From the NCBI GenBank assembly GCA_964571235.1, contig CAZNAI010000003.1:310001-374000 (forward strand): 64,000 nt of DNA, given 5' to 3'. A program made the translations under genes and the position numbers. The stretch is from JACRAV01 sp964571235 (lineage in GTDB: Bacteria; Zixibacteria; MSB-5A5; GN15; FEB-12). Shown here piece by piece: positions 16,314-25,503 of the stretch (position 1 is the first letter of the stretch; each line of letters starts with the position of its first letter). The notes below the pieces were generated by a model, which was not told the origin of the DNA, made no database searches, and was given only the letters and a program-made list of their open reading frames with translations.

Positions 16314-18074
16314 GTGGCAAAACGTATGAACAACCGGATGTCAAACTCCTCGCTTGCCAAACTCCTTGACCAGCTCGACCGGCTCAAGACCACATTCGAT
16401 TCCTCTTCGGCAAAATCAAAGATTCGCCTTGTTACCAGACTCCGGGGGATACCTATTGTCAAAGCCGACCAGTTGGAGAGATTTCACGATCTCCTCTGTT
16501 TCCTTCGGGCATACCCCGACTCACTTGCACTGCTTGAACAAGTAGAGCGGCAACTGATAGAGTTCGCCGGGCGAATCGAAAAGTTCAAGCGCCACACTGG
16601 CGACGATTCCGCTTCCGAACTGGCTGATTCCGGAATTGTCGGTACTTCTTCCAGCAACACCTTCAGCTATGATCTGACCCGCACCATTTCTAATTGGTAT
16701 CCGGGGAGTGTCGATATCGACTGGGAAGAATACAATCAAAGCGACAGCGCCAATGTGCTGTCGTTTCTGCCGCTTCTGGTGGCTTGGCAGGAGAACGACG
16801 CCTTTGACAATGATCCGGACTTCGATCCCCAGTCCTGGCTCGCTTCGGCGATCTCGCAAGCGAGGCCAACCACTCTGGCCGTTTTACTGCATTTGCTTGC
16901 GAGGTCGCAATACGATCACGCCACCGCCCGCGCTCTTTTCGAGAACGCCCAGATCCCGATCAAATGGACACTCACCAATTCCCCTGCCTCACGCACGCTT
17001 AGGCGAGTACCGGCACAAAAGCTCTTTTTTCAGTCAGAGCCGATCAAAGGACGCACCCGCGATCTCCGTACCGATCTTAAGCGGCCGGCTCGAAAATTGC
17101 AAAAACTGTCCCGGCAAGAGGGAGAGCGGCTCGTCCGCGCTATCAAAGAAGTTCTTGGTGTGCGCGTTCGCGAACTTTTTCCGCTGATCGGATCCAATCC
17201 GGCCGAGGTCTATCGCTACTCTCCCGGACGGGGGATAGAAATTATCGTCTACGGCAACAACCCCGAGATACGCCTTCCGCTCGAATCGAACTTTGGCGCG
17301 ATGCTAATTCGTAACGGCATTCCGGTGGGCTACGGTGTCTCGGCCATGCTCTTTGACCGGGCCGAGATCGCGATCAACATATTCCCAGCTTTCAGGTCCG
17401 GCGAATCGTCGTTCATCATTGAGAGTTTCTTCCACCTGTTTGTCGCTCATTTCGGCGCCCGCGTTTTACTGGTGAGGTCGTATCAGGTTGGCGATGACAA
17501 CCCCGAGGCGATTGAGTCCGGCTCGTTTTGGTTTTACTACAAACTGGGATTCCGCCCGGTCAAACCCAGGGTGCGCAAATTGGCTGATATCGAGGCCGCC
17601 AAGCTCGCTCGAAAAAAAGGGTATCGCACACCCGAACCAATGCTTAAGCGGCTGGCCAAAAGCGACATCTTCTTCACCCTCGATCCAGCCAAATCCGGAG
17701 AGTATACAGAACTCTCGCTGGCGAATCTCGGATACGCGGTCGGCAACTACATCCGCGACCGTTTCCATGGCGACCGAGCGGCGGCAATAGAGCAGTCTGT
17801 TCGCGGCGTGGCCAAGACGCTGAAATTGACTGGAATTTCGAACTGGACCGAATCTGAAAAAGCGGCGCTGGTGCGATTGGCGCCACTGGTTTGCTGTATT
17901 CCCGATCTGTCCAAGTGGTCGCCAGCCGACCGTAAACTTCTGGGGCAGATTGTCCGGGCCAAAGGGGCGACGGGCGAGCGAGGCTATCTTCTGCAGGCTC
18001 TCCGTCACCTGCGCTTTGAGCGGGCCATGCGATCTCTCGCCGAAGTTACTCAGCCGCCCAAAAGTGTTGAATGA
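16314..18074 (+). CDS. Large unknown protein with a GNAT-like segment
   Basis: Soluble protein of 586 residues that I do not recognise. It has a helical N-terminal third (LAKLLDQLDRLKTTF, then LLEQVERQLIEF), a basic middle with KRPARKLQKLSRQEGERLVR, and a segment at about 315-425 that reads like an acetyltransferase fold: GAMLIRNGIPVGYGV, then an FHLFVAHFGARVLLVRSYQ strand-helix, then FWFYYKLGFRPV, reminiscent of the FY..LGF end of GNAT domains. The C-terminal 130 residues are helical. The start is uncertain: GTG at 16314, ATG at 16326 and ATG at 16338 are in frame and none has a good ribosome site. No membrane segment is seen. Confidence 0.6.
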   Translation: MAKRMNNRMSNSSLAKLLDQLDRLKTTFDSSSAKSKIRLVTRLRGIPIVKADQLERFHDLLCFLRAYPDSLALLEQVERQLIEFAGRIEKFKRHTGDDSASELADSGIVGTSSSNTFSYDLTRTISNWYPGSVDIDWEEYNQSDSANVLSFLPLLVAWQENDAFDNDPDFDPQSWLASAISQARPTTLAVLLHLLARSQYDHATARALFENAQIPIKWTLTNSPASRTLRRVPAQKLFFQSEPIKGRTRDLRTDLKRPARKLQKLSRQEGERLVRAIKEVLGVRVRELFPLIGSNPAEVYRYSPGRGIEIIVYGNNPEIRLPLESNFGAMLIRNGIPVGYGVSAMLFDRAEIAINIFPAFRSGESSFIIESFFHLFVAHFGARVLLVRSYQVGDDNPEAIESGSFWFYYKLGFRPVKPRVRKLADIEAAKLARKKGYRTPEPMLKRLAKSDIFFTLDPAKSGEYTELSLANLGYAVGNYIRDRFHGDRAAAIEQSVRGVAKTLKLTGISNWTESEKAALVRLAPLVCCIPDLSKWSPADRKLLGQIVRAKGATGERGYLLQALRHLRFERAMRSLAEVTQPPKSVE

Positions 18075-18111
18075 TCTCAATTCTAATCATAGTTCATAAG
18101 GATCGACCCAT

Positions 18112-20214
18112 ATGAAACCCCCAAGATCGTTGTTCACCAACCTGCCTGCGGCGAGTGTGCTTTGCACACTCATCTGCTCTGCTGTCATCGTCGGCGCCAT
18201 TCCTCCGCCCCCGCCCACGCGGGTTGACGCGGTCGTTGACACCATCCACGGTGTCCCGGTTGCCGATCCGTATCGGTGGCTCGAAGACCAGAATTCACCA
18301 GAAACTCGCGCCTGGATCGACGCCCAAAACGCCTACTCTCACTCATTGCTCGACACCATCACTGGGCGCGACAAACTGAAAGAGCGCTTCGCCCAACTTC
18401 TTAAGATGGATCAGTGCTGGGTGCGAAAATTCGCCGGCGACACCTATCTTTTGTCAAAGCGCAAAGCCGACGACGCCTTTTCATCAATCTATCTTCGCAA
18501 AGGCGCCAAGGGAGAAGATCAGCTCTTGCTCGACCCGCTCACTTTAAGTAGCGATTCGTCGGTTACTCCCGGTATTGCCGATTTATCCATCGACGGCTCT
18601 TTGCTGGCCCATAGTCTCCGCCACGGCGGCGAGGACGAAACGGTCGTGAAATTCAGAAGTCTCACAACGCGAACTGATCTGCCCGACTCTCTTCCGCGGG
18701 CCCTGTATTTCGGAGTAGATATTTCAGCCGACAATTCGGGTGTGTACTTCGGCAAAGCAACCGAGGCCGGGCCGCGCATCGGCTATCACAAATTCGGTAC
18801 CGACAACTCAGCCGACCCGATTATCTTCGGCGATCAATTCGATAAAGAATGGGAGATGGGTCTCGGTCTTTCGGTTGGCGGACGATATCTGGTGGCCGTC
18901 TTTTTCAAAGGATCATCGGGCGACCAGTCAGAAGTTTACGTCAAAGACCTTTCTACCGACGCACCATTTGTGACCGTAGTGAAAGGTGTACCGGCCCGGT
19001 TCGAGCCGATTGCCGCCAAAGACAAATTGTATATCAAAACTAATTGGCAGGCGGCCAACAGCCGACTCATGATGGTCGACTTTGCCTCGCCGGGAATCGA
19101 AAACTGGAAGGAAATCATACCCGCTTCATCTCTCGTGTTCGAAGACGCCCAACTGGCTGGCGGTATGATTTTCGCCAAGTACTTAGACAGCGCCAAGGCG
19201 CGTGTGAAAGTATTCTCGGCAACCGGTACCTTTTTGCGCGATCTGGCTCTCCCGGCGCTGGGTATGGTCGGCTCAGTCATTGGCGAATGGGAGTCCGACC
19301 AGATCTTTGTCACTTTTGGCTCATTCACCTATCCCTGGACCCAATTTCGCTACGACCTCAAGAGCTGGGAGTCGACTGTCTTTGAAAAAGTAAATGTCCC
19401 GCTCGACCCTGAGAAGTTCGTCGTCAAGCAGATTTGGTTTAAGTCCACCGATGGCGCATCGGTTCCGATGTTTGTTGTGCACGCCAAAGATCTCATGCTC
19501 GATGGCAACCGTCCGGTGTACATGACCGGTTACGGCGGGTTTAATGTCGCAATGCCACCGATGTTCAGCCAGTGGGCGATTGTCTGGATGGAACACGGCG
19601 GAGTCTATGTACTTCCGAGTCTGCGCGGCGGCGGTGAATTCGGCGAACAATGGCACACCTCCGGCATGCTCGACAAAAAGCAAAATACTTTCGACGATCT
19701 GTATTCTGCGGCCGAATGGTTGATCGCCAACAAGTACACTAATCCCTCGCGAATAGCTATCGAGGGTGGCTCCAACGGCGGCTTGCTTGTCGGAGCGGCG
19801 CTCACCCAGCGCCCTGATCTGTTCGGTGCAATCATCTGCACCTATCCGCTGTTGGATATGATCCGGTATCACCAGTTTCTGGTCGCCAAATACTGGGTGC
19901 CTGAATACGGTTCATCAGACGATTCCGCACAGTTTGAATACCTTCTGAAGTACTCTCCGTATCACAATGTCAAAAAAGGGACAAACTACCCGGCAGTCTT
20001 GTTTGAAACCGGCGACGCCGACACTCGTGTCGCCCCTCTTCACGCACGCAAAATGACCGCGCTCGTGCAATCAGCCAACGGGTCAGACAAGCCGGTCCTC
20101 CTGCTCTATGATACCAGAGCCGGCCATTCCGGAGGCCGTAGTTACGACAAAATTATCACCGACTTGGTGGATCAGTTCAGTTTCCTATTCTGGCAACTCA
20201 AAATGACCAACTAA
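18112..20214 (+). CDS. Prolyl oligopeptidase, peptidase family S9A
   Basis: Serine peptidase of 700 residues, the standard length. It begins with a signal peptide (AASVLCTLICSAVIVGA), suggesting export to the periplasm. A seven-bladed beta-propeller fills the first 430 residues, starting with VDTIHGVPVADPYRWLED, followed by the alpha/beta-hydrolase domain. The catalytic triad is visible: S554 in GGSNGG, D637 in DADTRV and H672 in AGHSGG. It cleaves after proline in short peptides. The ATG at 18112 has AAGGA nine bases upstream. A terminator follows. Confidence 0.93.
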   Translation: MKPPRSLFTNLPAASVLCTLICSAVIVGAIPPPPPTRVDAVVDTIHGVPVADPYRWLEDQNSPETRAWIDAQNAYSHSLLDTITGRDKLKERFAQLLKMDQCWVRKFAGDTYLLSKRKADDAFSSIYLRKGAKGEDQLLLDPLTLSSDSSVTPGIADLSIDGSLLAHSLRHGGEDETVVKFRSLTTRTDLPDSLPRALYFGVDISADNSGVYFGKATEAGPRIGYHKFGTDNSADPIIFGDQFDKEWEMGLGLSVGGRYLVAVFFKGSSGDQSEVYVKDLSTDAPFVTVVKGVPARFEPIAAKDKLYIKTNWQAANSRLMMVDFASPGIENWKEIIPASSLVFEDAQLAGGMIFAKYLDSAKARVKVFSATGTFLRDLALPALGMVGSVIGEWESDQIFVTFGSFTYPWTQFRYDLKSWESTVFEKVNVPLDPEKFVVKQIWFKSTDGASVPMFVVHAKDLMLDGNRPVYMTGYGGFNVAMPPMFSQWAIVWMEHGGVYVLPSLRGGGEFGEQWHTSGMLDKKQNTFDDLYSAAEWLIANKYTNPSRIAIEGGSNGGLLVGAALTQRPDLFGAIICTYPLLDMIRYHQFLVAKYWVPEYGSSDDSAQFEYLLKYSPYHNVKKGTNYPAVLFETGDADTRVAPLHARKMTALVQSANGSDKPVLLLYDTRAGHSGGRSYDKIITDLVDQFSFLFWQLKMTN

Positions 20215-20242
20215 GAGAAACTCGCGCTAACTTGTGTACTGT

Positions 20243-20281
20243 CAGGCCGATATCCGTCGCGACGGACCGGCCTGTTTTTTT
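20243..20281 (+). terminator. Rho-independent terminator after the S9A peptidase
   Basis: caggccg pairs with cggcctg around an inner gtcgcgac palindrome, followed by a run of seven T. Confidence 0.85.
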
Positions 20282-20409
20282 GCCGGAAAGAAGATAATGT
20301 TTACCGTATATTCATGGCCGGAAAATGACTTGAACTTTAAAGCGCTGGCCTGTTCTTTATAGACTGTGAAATAGTTCACAAACCTGACTACCGGAGTCGA
20401 TTACATTAT

Positions 20410-21663
20410 ATGTCTGTCATTCGTCCCTTTCGCGGCCTTCGGGTCAGACCCGATCTCGCCGCTTTGGTCACCTCGCCGCCATACGACACCATGTCCACCG
20501 CCGAAGCCCGCGTCATGGCCGGCGGTAATGTCGATTCGTTTCTGCGAATAGATAAGCCGGAAATCGAGTTCGAGGATTCGTTCAACCCGTACGATCCAAC
20601 AGTCTACGCGCGGGGGAAAGACAACCTCGCCGATTTCCAATCGCGTGGCGTGCTTGTGCGCGACAACACCCCATGCCTGTATTTGTATCGGCAGACAATG
20701 GACGGCCGCCGCCAAACCGGACTCCTGGCGCTCACTTCGGTCGCCGAATACAACGCTGGCAAAATCAAAAAGCACGAACACACGCGGCCTGAGAAAGTCA
20801 ACGACCGCGCCAACCACATCATCTCCTCAAATTCGCAGGCCTCGCCGGTACTCTCGACATTTAAGTGGAATGCCGAGGTCGCATCCGTATTTGCCAGTGT
20901 TCAATCCAGCGCACCGATGATCGACTTTGTCTCAAGCGACCAGGTGCGGCACGAGTTTTGGATAATTAGCGACTTGCCGACTGTGCAGAATCTTGTTGAG
21001 ATCTTTGAAAACAAAGTAGAATGTCTGTACATTGCCGACGGTCACCACCGATCCGAGGCCGCCTCTGAGGTTTGCCGTCGGTTCAAAGAGAAAAATCCGC
21101 ACCACACCGGCAACGAACCGTACAACTTCTTCCTAAACGGTCTGTTTGCCGACCGCGAGTTGTTTATCATGCCGTATAATCGTGTAATTCGCGATTTGAA
21201 CAGCCGCACTATTTCCAGTTTACTCAGCGAGGCCGCCCCAAAATTCGAAATCGAGTCAACCACGTCGCCGTCGTTTGCCACCCCAGCATCGCAACACCAG
21301 TTTGGGCTTTACACCGATGGAAAATGGTATAGCCTCAAAGCCAAAGCTGGGAGCTTTGATATGCACCACCCCGTGAACAGCATCGACGCGGCTATTCTCT
21401 CCGACAATCTGATCGCCCCGATTCTTGGCGTTGCCAATCCCCGAACTGACAAACGAATTGACTTCGTTGGTGGAATTCGCGGGACAAAAGAACTCGAACG
21501 GCTGGTCAACTCCGGACAATTCAAGATTGCATTTTCACTTTATCCAACATCAATTTCACAGCTTCTAACTGTTGCCGATGCCGGCGAAGTGATGCCCCCC
21601 AAATCAACCTGGTTTGAACCCAAATTGCGTAGCGGACTGGTGATCAATCTCTTATCTGATTGA
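20410..21663 (+). CDS. DUF1015 family protein, serine-kinase-like
   Basis: Protein of 417 residues starting IRPFRGLRVRPDLAALVTSPPYD, the hallmark of DUF1015. The family motif DGHHR is at residues 210-214 and HEHTRPEKVNDR near 121. DUF1015 is distantly related to the ParB/sulfiredoxin fold, which includes ATP- or ADP-dependent free-serine kinases (SerK, SbnI), and it is often found next to serine biosynthesis genes. Here it lies 28 bases before a SerA-like gene and 1.1 kb before serC. A role in making or using O-phosphoserine is therefore a reasonable inference, not a demonstrated one. The ribosome site is weak. Confidence 0.82.
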   Translation: MSVIRPFRGLRVRPDLAALVTSPPYDTMSTAEARVMAGGNVDSFLRIDKPEIEFEDSFNPYDPTVYARGKDNLADFQSRGVLVRDNTPCLYLYRQTMDGRRQTGLLALTSVAEYNAGKIKKHEHTRPEKVNDRANHIISSNSQASPVLSTFKWNAEVASVFASVQSSAPMIDFVSSDQVRHEFWIISDLPTVQNLVEIFENKVECLYIADGHHRSEAASEVCRRFKEKNPHHTGNEPYNFFLNGLFADRELFIMPYNRVIRDLNSRTISSLLSEAAPKFEIESTTSPSFATPASQHQFGLYTDGKWYSLKAKAGSFDMHHPVNSIDAAILSDNLIAPILGVANPRTDKRIDFVGGIRGTKELERLVNSGQFKIAFSLYPTSISQLLTVADAGEVMPPKSTWFEPKLRSGLVINLLSD

Positions 21664-21691
21664 ATCCCCCCGCAGAAAGTAGCTTTATCAT

Positions 21692-22573
21692 ATGCTCATT
21701 CTCATTTCCGACGCCTTCGACCCGACTCTTCCGGATATCCTGGCCAAATACGGCGAGGTTACCTCCGATAAATCGCGTCTGGCCGACGCCAATGTGGTAC
21801 TTATCCGAAGCAAAACAAAAGTCACCAAAGAGTATGTCGACTCCGCCCCCAAGCTCAAGATGGTTGTGCGCGGGGGAGTGGGGCTTGATAATGTCGATGT
21901 CCCGTACGCCCAGTCCAAAGGCGTCATGGTATTCAATACCGCCGAGGCCTCGACTCTCGCGGTCGCCGAACTGGCCTTTGCTCTGATGATCGCTCTGCCG
22001 AATCAAATCACCCGCGCCGATGCCTCCATGCGCGAGGGGAAATGGATCAAAGCCGATCTTCACCGCACTGAACTATCGGGCAAGACTCTCGGCATTCTGG
22101 GCATGGGCCGCATCGGCACAGCACTCGCGCTTCGCGCACGGGCCTTTCGTATGCGTGTGCTGGCCTGGCACCCCGATGTTTATTTCTCCGACTTTGCAGA
22201 AATAGTCCCTACTCTCGAAGAAACTGTTGGCGCTTCAGACTATATTTCAATGCATGTCCCGCTCTTGGACTCCACCAAGGGCCTGATCAATAAGAAATCA
22301 CTGGCCTGGTTCAAAGACGGCGCCTATCTGATCAACACCGGCCGTGGGCAGTGTGTAATTGAAGAAGACGTGGTCGAATCGCTCAAGTCGGGCAAGCTTG
22401 GCGGATTCGCCACCGACGTCTGGTATTCCGATCCGCCGGTCAATTCGCCTTTGATTGGCGCACCGAATTGTATCTTCATGCCGCATGTCGGCGCAGAAAC
22501 GAAAGAAAATATGCTTCGCATCGGCCAGATCATCGAACGCCTGATCGCCGACCATATGAAGCAGTTGGGATGA
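21692..22573 (+). CDS. D-2-hydroxyacid dehydrogenase, SerA-like
   Basis: NAD-dependent dehydrogenase of 293 residues with GMGRIG (Rossmann), RGGVGLDNVD and FMPHVGAET, the last carrying the catalytic histidine. The active-site arginine lies in LINTGRGQCV. It lacks the C-terminal regulatory ACT domains of long SerA enzymes and matches the short form. Between DUF1015 and serC, its likely reaction is 3-phosphoglycerate to 3-phosphohydroxypyruvate, the first step of serine synthesis. Without ACT domains, no serine feedback through this protein is expected. Other D-hydroxyacid substrates remain possible. Confidence 0.85.
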   Translation: MLILISDAFDPTLPDILAKYGEVTSDKSRLADANVVLIRSKTKVTKEYVDSAPKLKMVVRGGVGLDNVDVPYAQSKGVMVFNTAEASTLAVAELAFALMIALPNQITRADASMREGKWIKADLHRTELSGKTLGILGMGRIGTALALRARAFRMRVLAWHPDVYFSDFAEIVPTLEETVGASDYISMHVPLLDSTKGLINKKSLAWFKDGAYLINTGRGQCVIEEDVVESLKSGKLGGFATDVWYSDPPVNSPLIGAPNCIFMPHVGAETKENMLRIGQIIERLIADHMKQLG

Positions 22574-22604
22574 AATGAACGAACGCGTCACGCGAGGACG
22601 CATG

Positions 22605-22752
22605 ACGCCACGCGCAATTCAATGTGATGTCAGGTGCCCTCACCTGACGCAGGTAGGGCGGGTCCGTCCTCGAACCCGCCAACCGGAATCGCGAAAATGA
22701 AAAAGTAGGTCGGGTTCCGCAGAGCCGCAATAGCGGCTCAAGAAACCCGACA
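22605..22752. repeat. Family A, B and H hairpin repeats between serA-like gene and serC
   Basis: Contains gtcaggtgccctcacctgac near 22629-22648, a family H copy at 22653-22680 and a family A hairpin at 22705-22752 (gtaggtcgggttccgc...agaaacccgac). These hairpins interrupt an otherwise operon-like gene row. Confidence 0.65.
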
Positions 22753-22780
22753 TAATTTGGAATACAAGAAGGAATAACAT

Positions 22781-23869
22781 ATGTCCCCCAAAACGCTGAA
22801 TTTTAACCCCGGCCCGGCGATTCTCCCCGCCGATGTCCTCAAGATCGTCCAAAACGAACTGCTGGACTACAAAGGCACCGGGATGTCGATCCTCGAAATC
22901 TCGCACCGTGCCGCCGAATACGAAGAGATCAACAACGCCGCGGTTGCACTCACCAAAGAAATCCTCGGCCTGCGCGATGGCTACCATGTCCTCTTTGTTG
23001 GCGGTGGCGCTTCGACTCAATTTGCCATGATCCCGATGAACTTCCTGCGCAAAGACCAGACCGCCGCCTATACCGACACCGGTAGCTGGGCCAACAAAGC
23101 GGCCAAAGAAGCCAAACTGTTCGGGAATGTGAATGTGGTCGCCTCGTCAAAAGAAGATTCCTACAAGTGGATTCCAAAAATTGCAGATATCAAAATCCCC
23201 GCTGACGCCGTCTATTTCCACACGACTTCGAACAACACCATCTACGGCACCCAGTGGCAGGAATTCCCTGATACCGGCAGTGTTCCGCACATCTGCGATA
23301 TGTCATCAGACTTCTGTTCGCGTCGCCGCGACTTCAACAAATTCGACATGATCTATGCCGGTGCGCAAAAGAATATCGGCCCGGCCGGTGTGACCATGCT
23401 CATCATCCGCGATGAGATGCTTGCCAAGTGCAAAGACGGCAACCCGACCATGCTCGATTACCGCACTCACGCCAAAGAAAATTCGCTCTATAACACGCCG
23501 CCGGTTTTCGCGGTCTATGTGGTGAAACTCGTGCTCGAGTGGATCAAAAAATCGGGCGGACTGGCGGCAATCGAAAAAGTCAATCACGCCAAGAAAGAGC
23601 GGATCTACCAAATGGTCGACCTGCACCCGGATTTCTACAAGGGCACAGTCAACACCGACTCACGATCCTGGATGAACCTGACATTCCGTCTGCCGAGCGA
23701 AGAACTCGAAAAGAAATTTTTGGCCGAAGCCAAAGCGAACAAGTTTGTAGGACTCAAGGGCCACCGCTCAGTCGGCGGCGTGCGTGTGTCGCTCTATAAC
23801 GCCATGTCGCTCGACGGCGCCGACACATTAGCCGGCTTCATGGAGCAGTTCTACCGCGCGAATAAGTAG
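22781..23869 (+). CDS. serC: Phosphoserine aminotransferase
   Basis: PLP enzyme of 362 residues, class V fold, standard length. LNFNPGPAILP at the N-terminus, HRAAEYEEI, GGGASTQFAMIPMN and the PLP lysine in YAGAQKNIGPAG are SerC signatures, as is GHRSVGGVRVSLYN near the end. It converts 3-phosphohydroxypyruvate and glutamate to O-phosphoserine. AAGGAA lies before the ATG. It forms a serine cluster with the SerA-like and DUF1015 genes; serB (phosphoserine phosphatase) is not in the window. Confidence 0.95.
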   Translation: MSPKTLNFNPGPAILPADVLKIVQNELLDYKGTGMSILEISHRAAEYEEINNAAVALTKEILGLRDGYHVLFVGGGASTQFAMIPMNFLRKDQTAAYTDTGSWANKAAKEAKLFGNVNVVASSKEDSYKWIPKIADIKIPADAVYFHTTSNNTIYGTQWQEFPDTGSVPHICDMSSDFCSRRRDFNKFDMIYAGAQKNIGPAGVTMLIIRDEMLAKCKDGNPTMLDYRTHAKENSLYNTPPVFAVYVVKLVLEWIKKSGGLAAIEKVNHAKKERIYQMVDLHPDFYKGTVNTDSRSWMNLTFRLPSEELEKKFLAEAKANKFVGLKGHRSVGGVRVSLYNAMSLDGADTLAGFMEQFYRANK

Positions 23870-23871
23870 CC

Positions 23872-23957
23872 GTAGGTCGGGTTAGCAATCCCGCTTCAGC
23901 GGGATTTGACTACCCGACATCTTTGTCTTGTAGGTCGAAACCCCTGCGGTTTCGACA
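23872..23957. repeat. Left copy of a repeat pair bracketing a lipoprotein gene
   Basis: The order is a family A hairpin (gtcgggttagcaatc, cttcagcgggatttgacta, cccgacatct) and then gtaggtcgaaacccctgc...tttcgac. The same order and orientation recur at 25376-25474, after the gene. The two differ by substitutions and short indels. Confidence 0.65.
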
Positions 23958-23981
23958 GGAGAGAAGCAAGGGGTGGCTGGT

Positions 23982-25376
23982 ATGAGTCGAGTGTTCCGGG
24001 TTTCTGCTCTCGTGAGCCTATCTACCGTTCTGGCATTGATTCTTGTGCATTGCTCGACAGGCAAGGCTATTCCAAAGCTTGAATCGCCTGAGTGGTTCTT
24101 ACTAGGCAATTCTGGACACTTCACGGGGCAACCGTCGCCGAGCTCAGCGACATTAGCGACGATCACAGATAGCATTATCCCATTACTCGGCGGATACGAA
24201 GGGAGGAGCTACTATACTGAAAATTTGGTGGGCACTTGGGTGATAGACTCTTCTCAGACATGGATCGGTAGAACAGTCTACAACGTTTTCTTCAACGTCC
24301 GTCGCCAAGGGTTGGAAAATCCAATTGATTCTTTCACCTATCCCGCCTGCATGGCAATTGCCCTTAGCACCAAACCCGGTTTGGCGCGTCTTATCTATAT
24401 TTCATGGACTTACGCCGGGGGGATTTACTTTGAACATTCCAAACAAACTGTAGAGCGGAAGGACACGATTCTCTACACAAAATCACGTGTGAGTGGGTCA
24501 GGCGGATATTACGAAGAAGCTTACTGGGTGTGGGACAGGGCAGAAGGAGTACCACGAGAACTGGACTTCAGGCGTGACTACTTTGTAGGCAATAGACAGG
24601 TATTCCCGCCCCATCACTCGAACCATTCTCTTCTGAAGGCGATTGACACCCACTTAACGGTTACCCCAAATTGGACATACTTCGATAGCCATGAACTCCG
24701 TTTTGAGGCAGCGCCGACTGCTGGATCATTGGATTCCCTGGTTGGTGTTTTTGTGCGCGACAAGGTCAGCGGCATGTTTTATGGTGACTACACCAAGGCA
24801 TATCTGACTTGGCTTACCGACACAATCGGTACGTTGCACGGCTACGCTATTTGTCGATCAAAGTATGACGTTCATGAGAGTCACGGGGGATTGACTGGCG
24901 GGAAAGTTATCTCGATACAGTTGGGGCAAGACCTCTTTCGAATGGTGTACTTGGGCATTTTTTACCAGCCAGACTCTGAACTTGCGCGGGATGGCGTTCT
25001 GGCGATAAACGGTGATTCACTAATTTGTACAAAGGGCTGGCTGAATGGATCGAATAGATATCGTGACAATTATTGGCTCTGGCCCTCCACCAACGAAGTG
25101 CCCGTCAGTCTCTATCAGGAGTGGGTGCTCAGTGAGACACTTGCACAGATTGCAAAGAGTCATTTGCCAGCCGGGCTCGCAATTCGACAGCATAACGGTA
25201 TTTGGGACTTCCGCAAGCTGACGTACGATACATACACGTGGCGCAGGCAAGATAAGGACGAGCAACCAACGGGAGGGAAATTGCATGTGGAATTTGGAAT
25301 TCACGACCGCCGCCTCGTTCCAATTGACTTCACATTCAATGCCGCCGACACGTTGACACAGAAGCAGAAAGAGTAA
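23982..25376 (+). CDS. Lipoprotein of unknown function with internal duplication
   Basis: Protein of about 464 residues with a lipoprotein signal ending LILVHC. I recognise no family. Two halves look related: YTKSRVSGSGGYYEEAYWVW near 170 and CTKGWLNGSNRYRDNYWLW near 355, each followed by EVP or GVP and a long helix-like stretch. The gene is poorer in GC than its neighbours, suggesting transfer. It is flanked on both sides by the same hairpin repeats in direct orientation. The start is either GTG at 23973 or ATG at 23982; the signal peptide fits both and I list the ATG. Confidence 0.65.
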   Translation: MSRVFRVSALVSLSTVLALILVHCSTGKAIPKLESPEWFLLGNSGHFTGQPSPSSATLATITDSIIPLLGGYEGRSYYTENLVGTWVIDSSQTWIGRTVYNVFFNVRRQGLENPIDSFTYPACMAIALSTKPGLARLIYISWTYAGGIYFEHSKQTVERKDTILYTKSRVSGSGGYYEEAYWVWDRAEGVPRELDFRRDYFVGNRQVFPPHHSNHSLLKAIDTHLTVTPNWTYFDSHELRFEAAPTAGSLDSLVGVFVRDKVSGMFYGDYTKAYLTWLTDTIGTLHGYAICRSKYDVHESHGGLTGGKVISIQLGQDLFRMVYLGIFYQPDSELARDGVLAINGDSLICTKGWLNGSNRYRDNYWLWPSTNEVPVSLYQEWVLSETLAQIAKSHLPAGLAIRQHNGIWDFRKLTYDTYTWRRQDKDEQPTGGKLHVEFGIHDRRLVPIDFTFNAADTLTQKQKE

Positions 25377-25474
25377 GTCGGGCTACACGATCGCGCTTCA
25401 GCGGGATTTGACTACTCGACATCTGTTAATGCGGTTTCGACACCAATGTAGGTCGGAACCCTTGTGGTCCCGAC
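25376..25474. repeat. Right copy of the repeat pair bracketing a lipoprotein gene
   Basis: Direct-orientation counterpart of 23872-23957: gtcgggctacacgat, cttcagcgggatttgacta, ctcgacatct, then gtaggtcggaaccc...tcccgac. It starts at the stop codon of the lipoprotein gene. Confidence 0.65.
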
Positions 25475-25503
25475 GAGAAGATATAAGGGACACCCTCTTC
25501 TGT

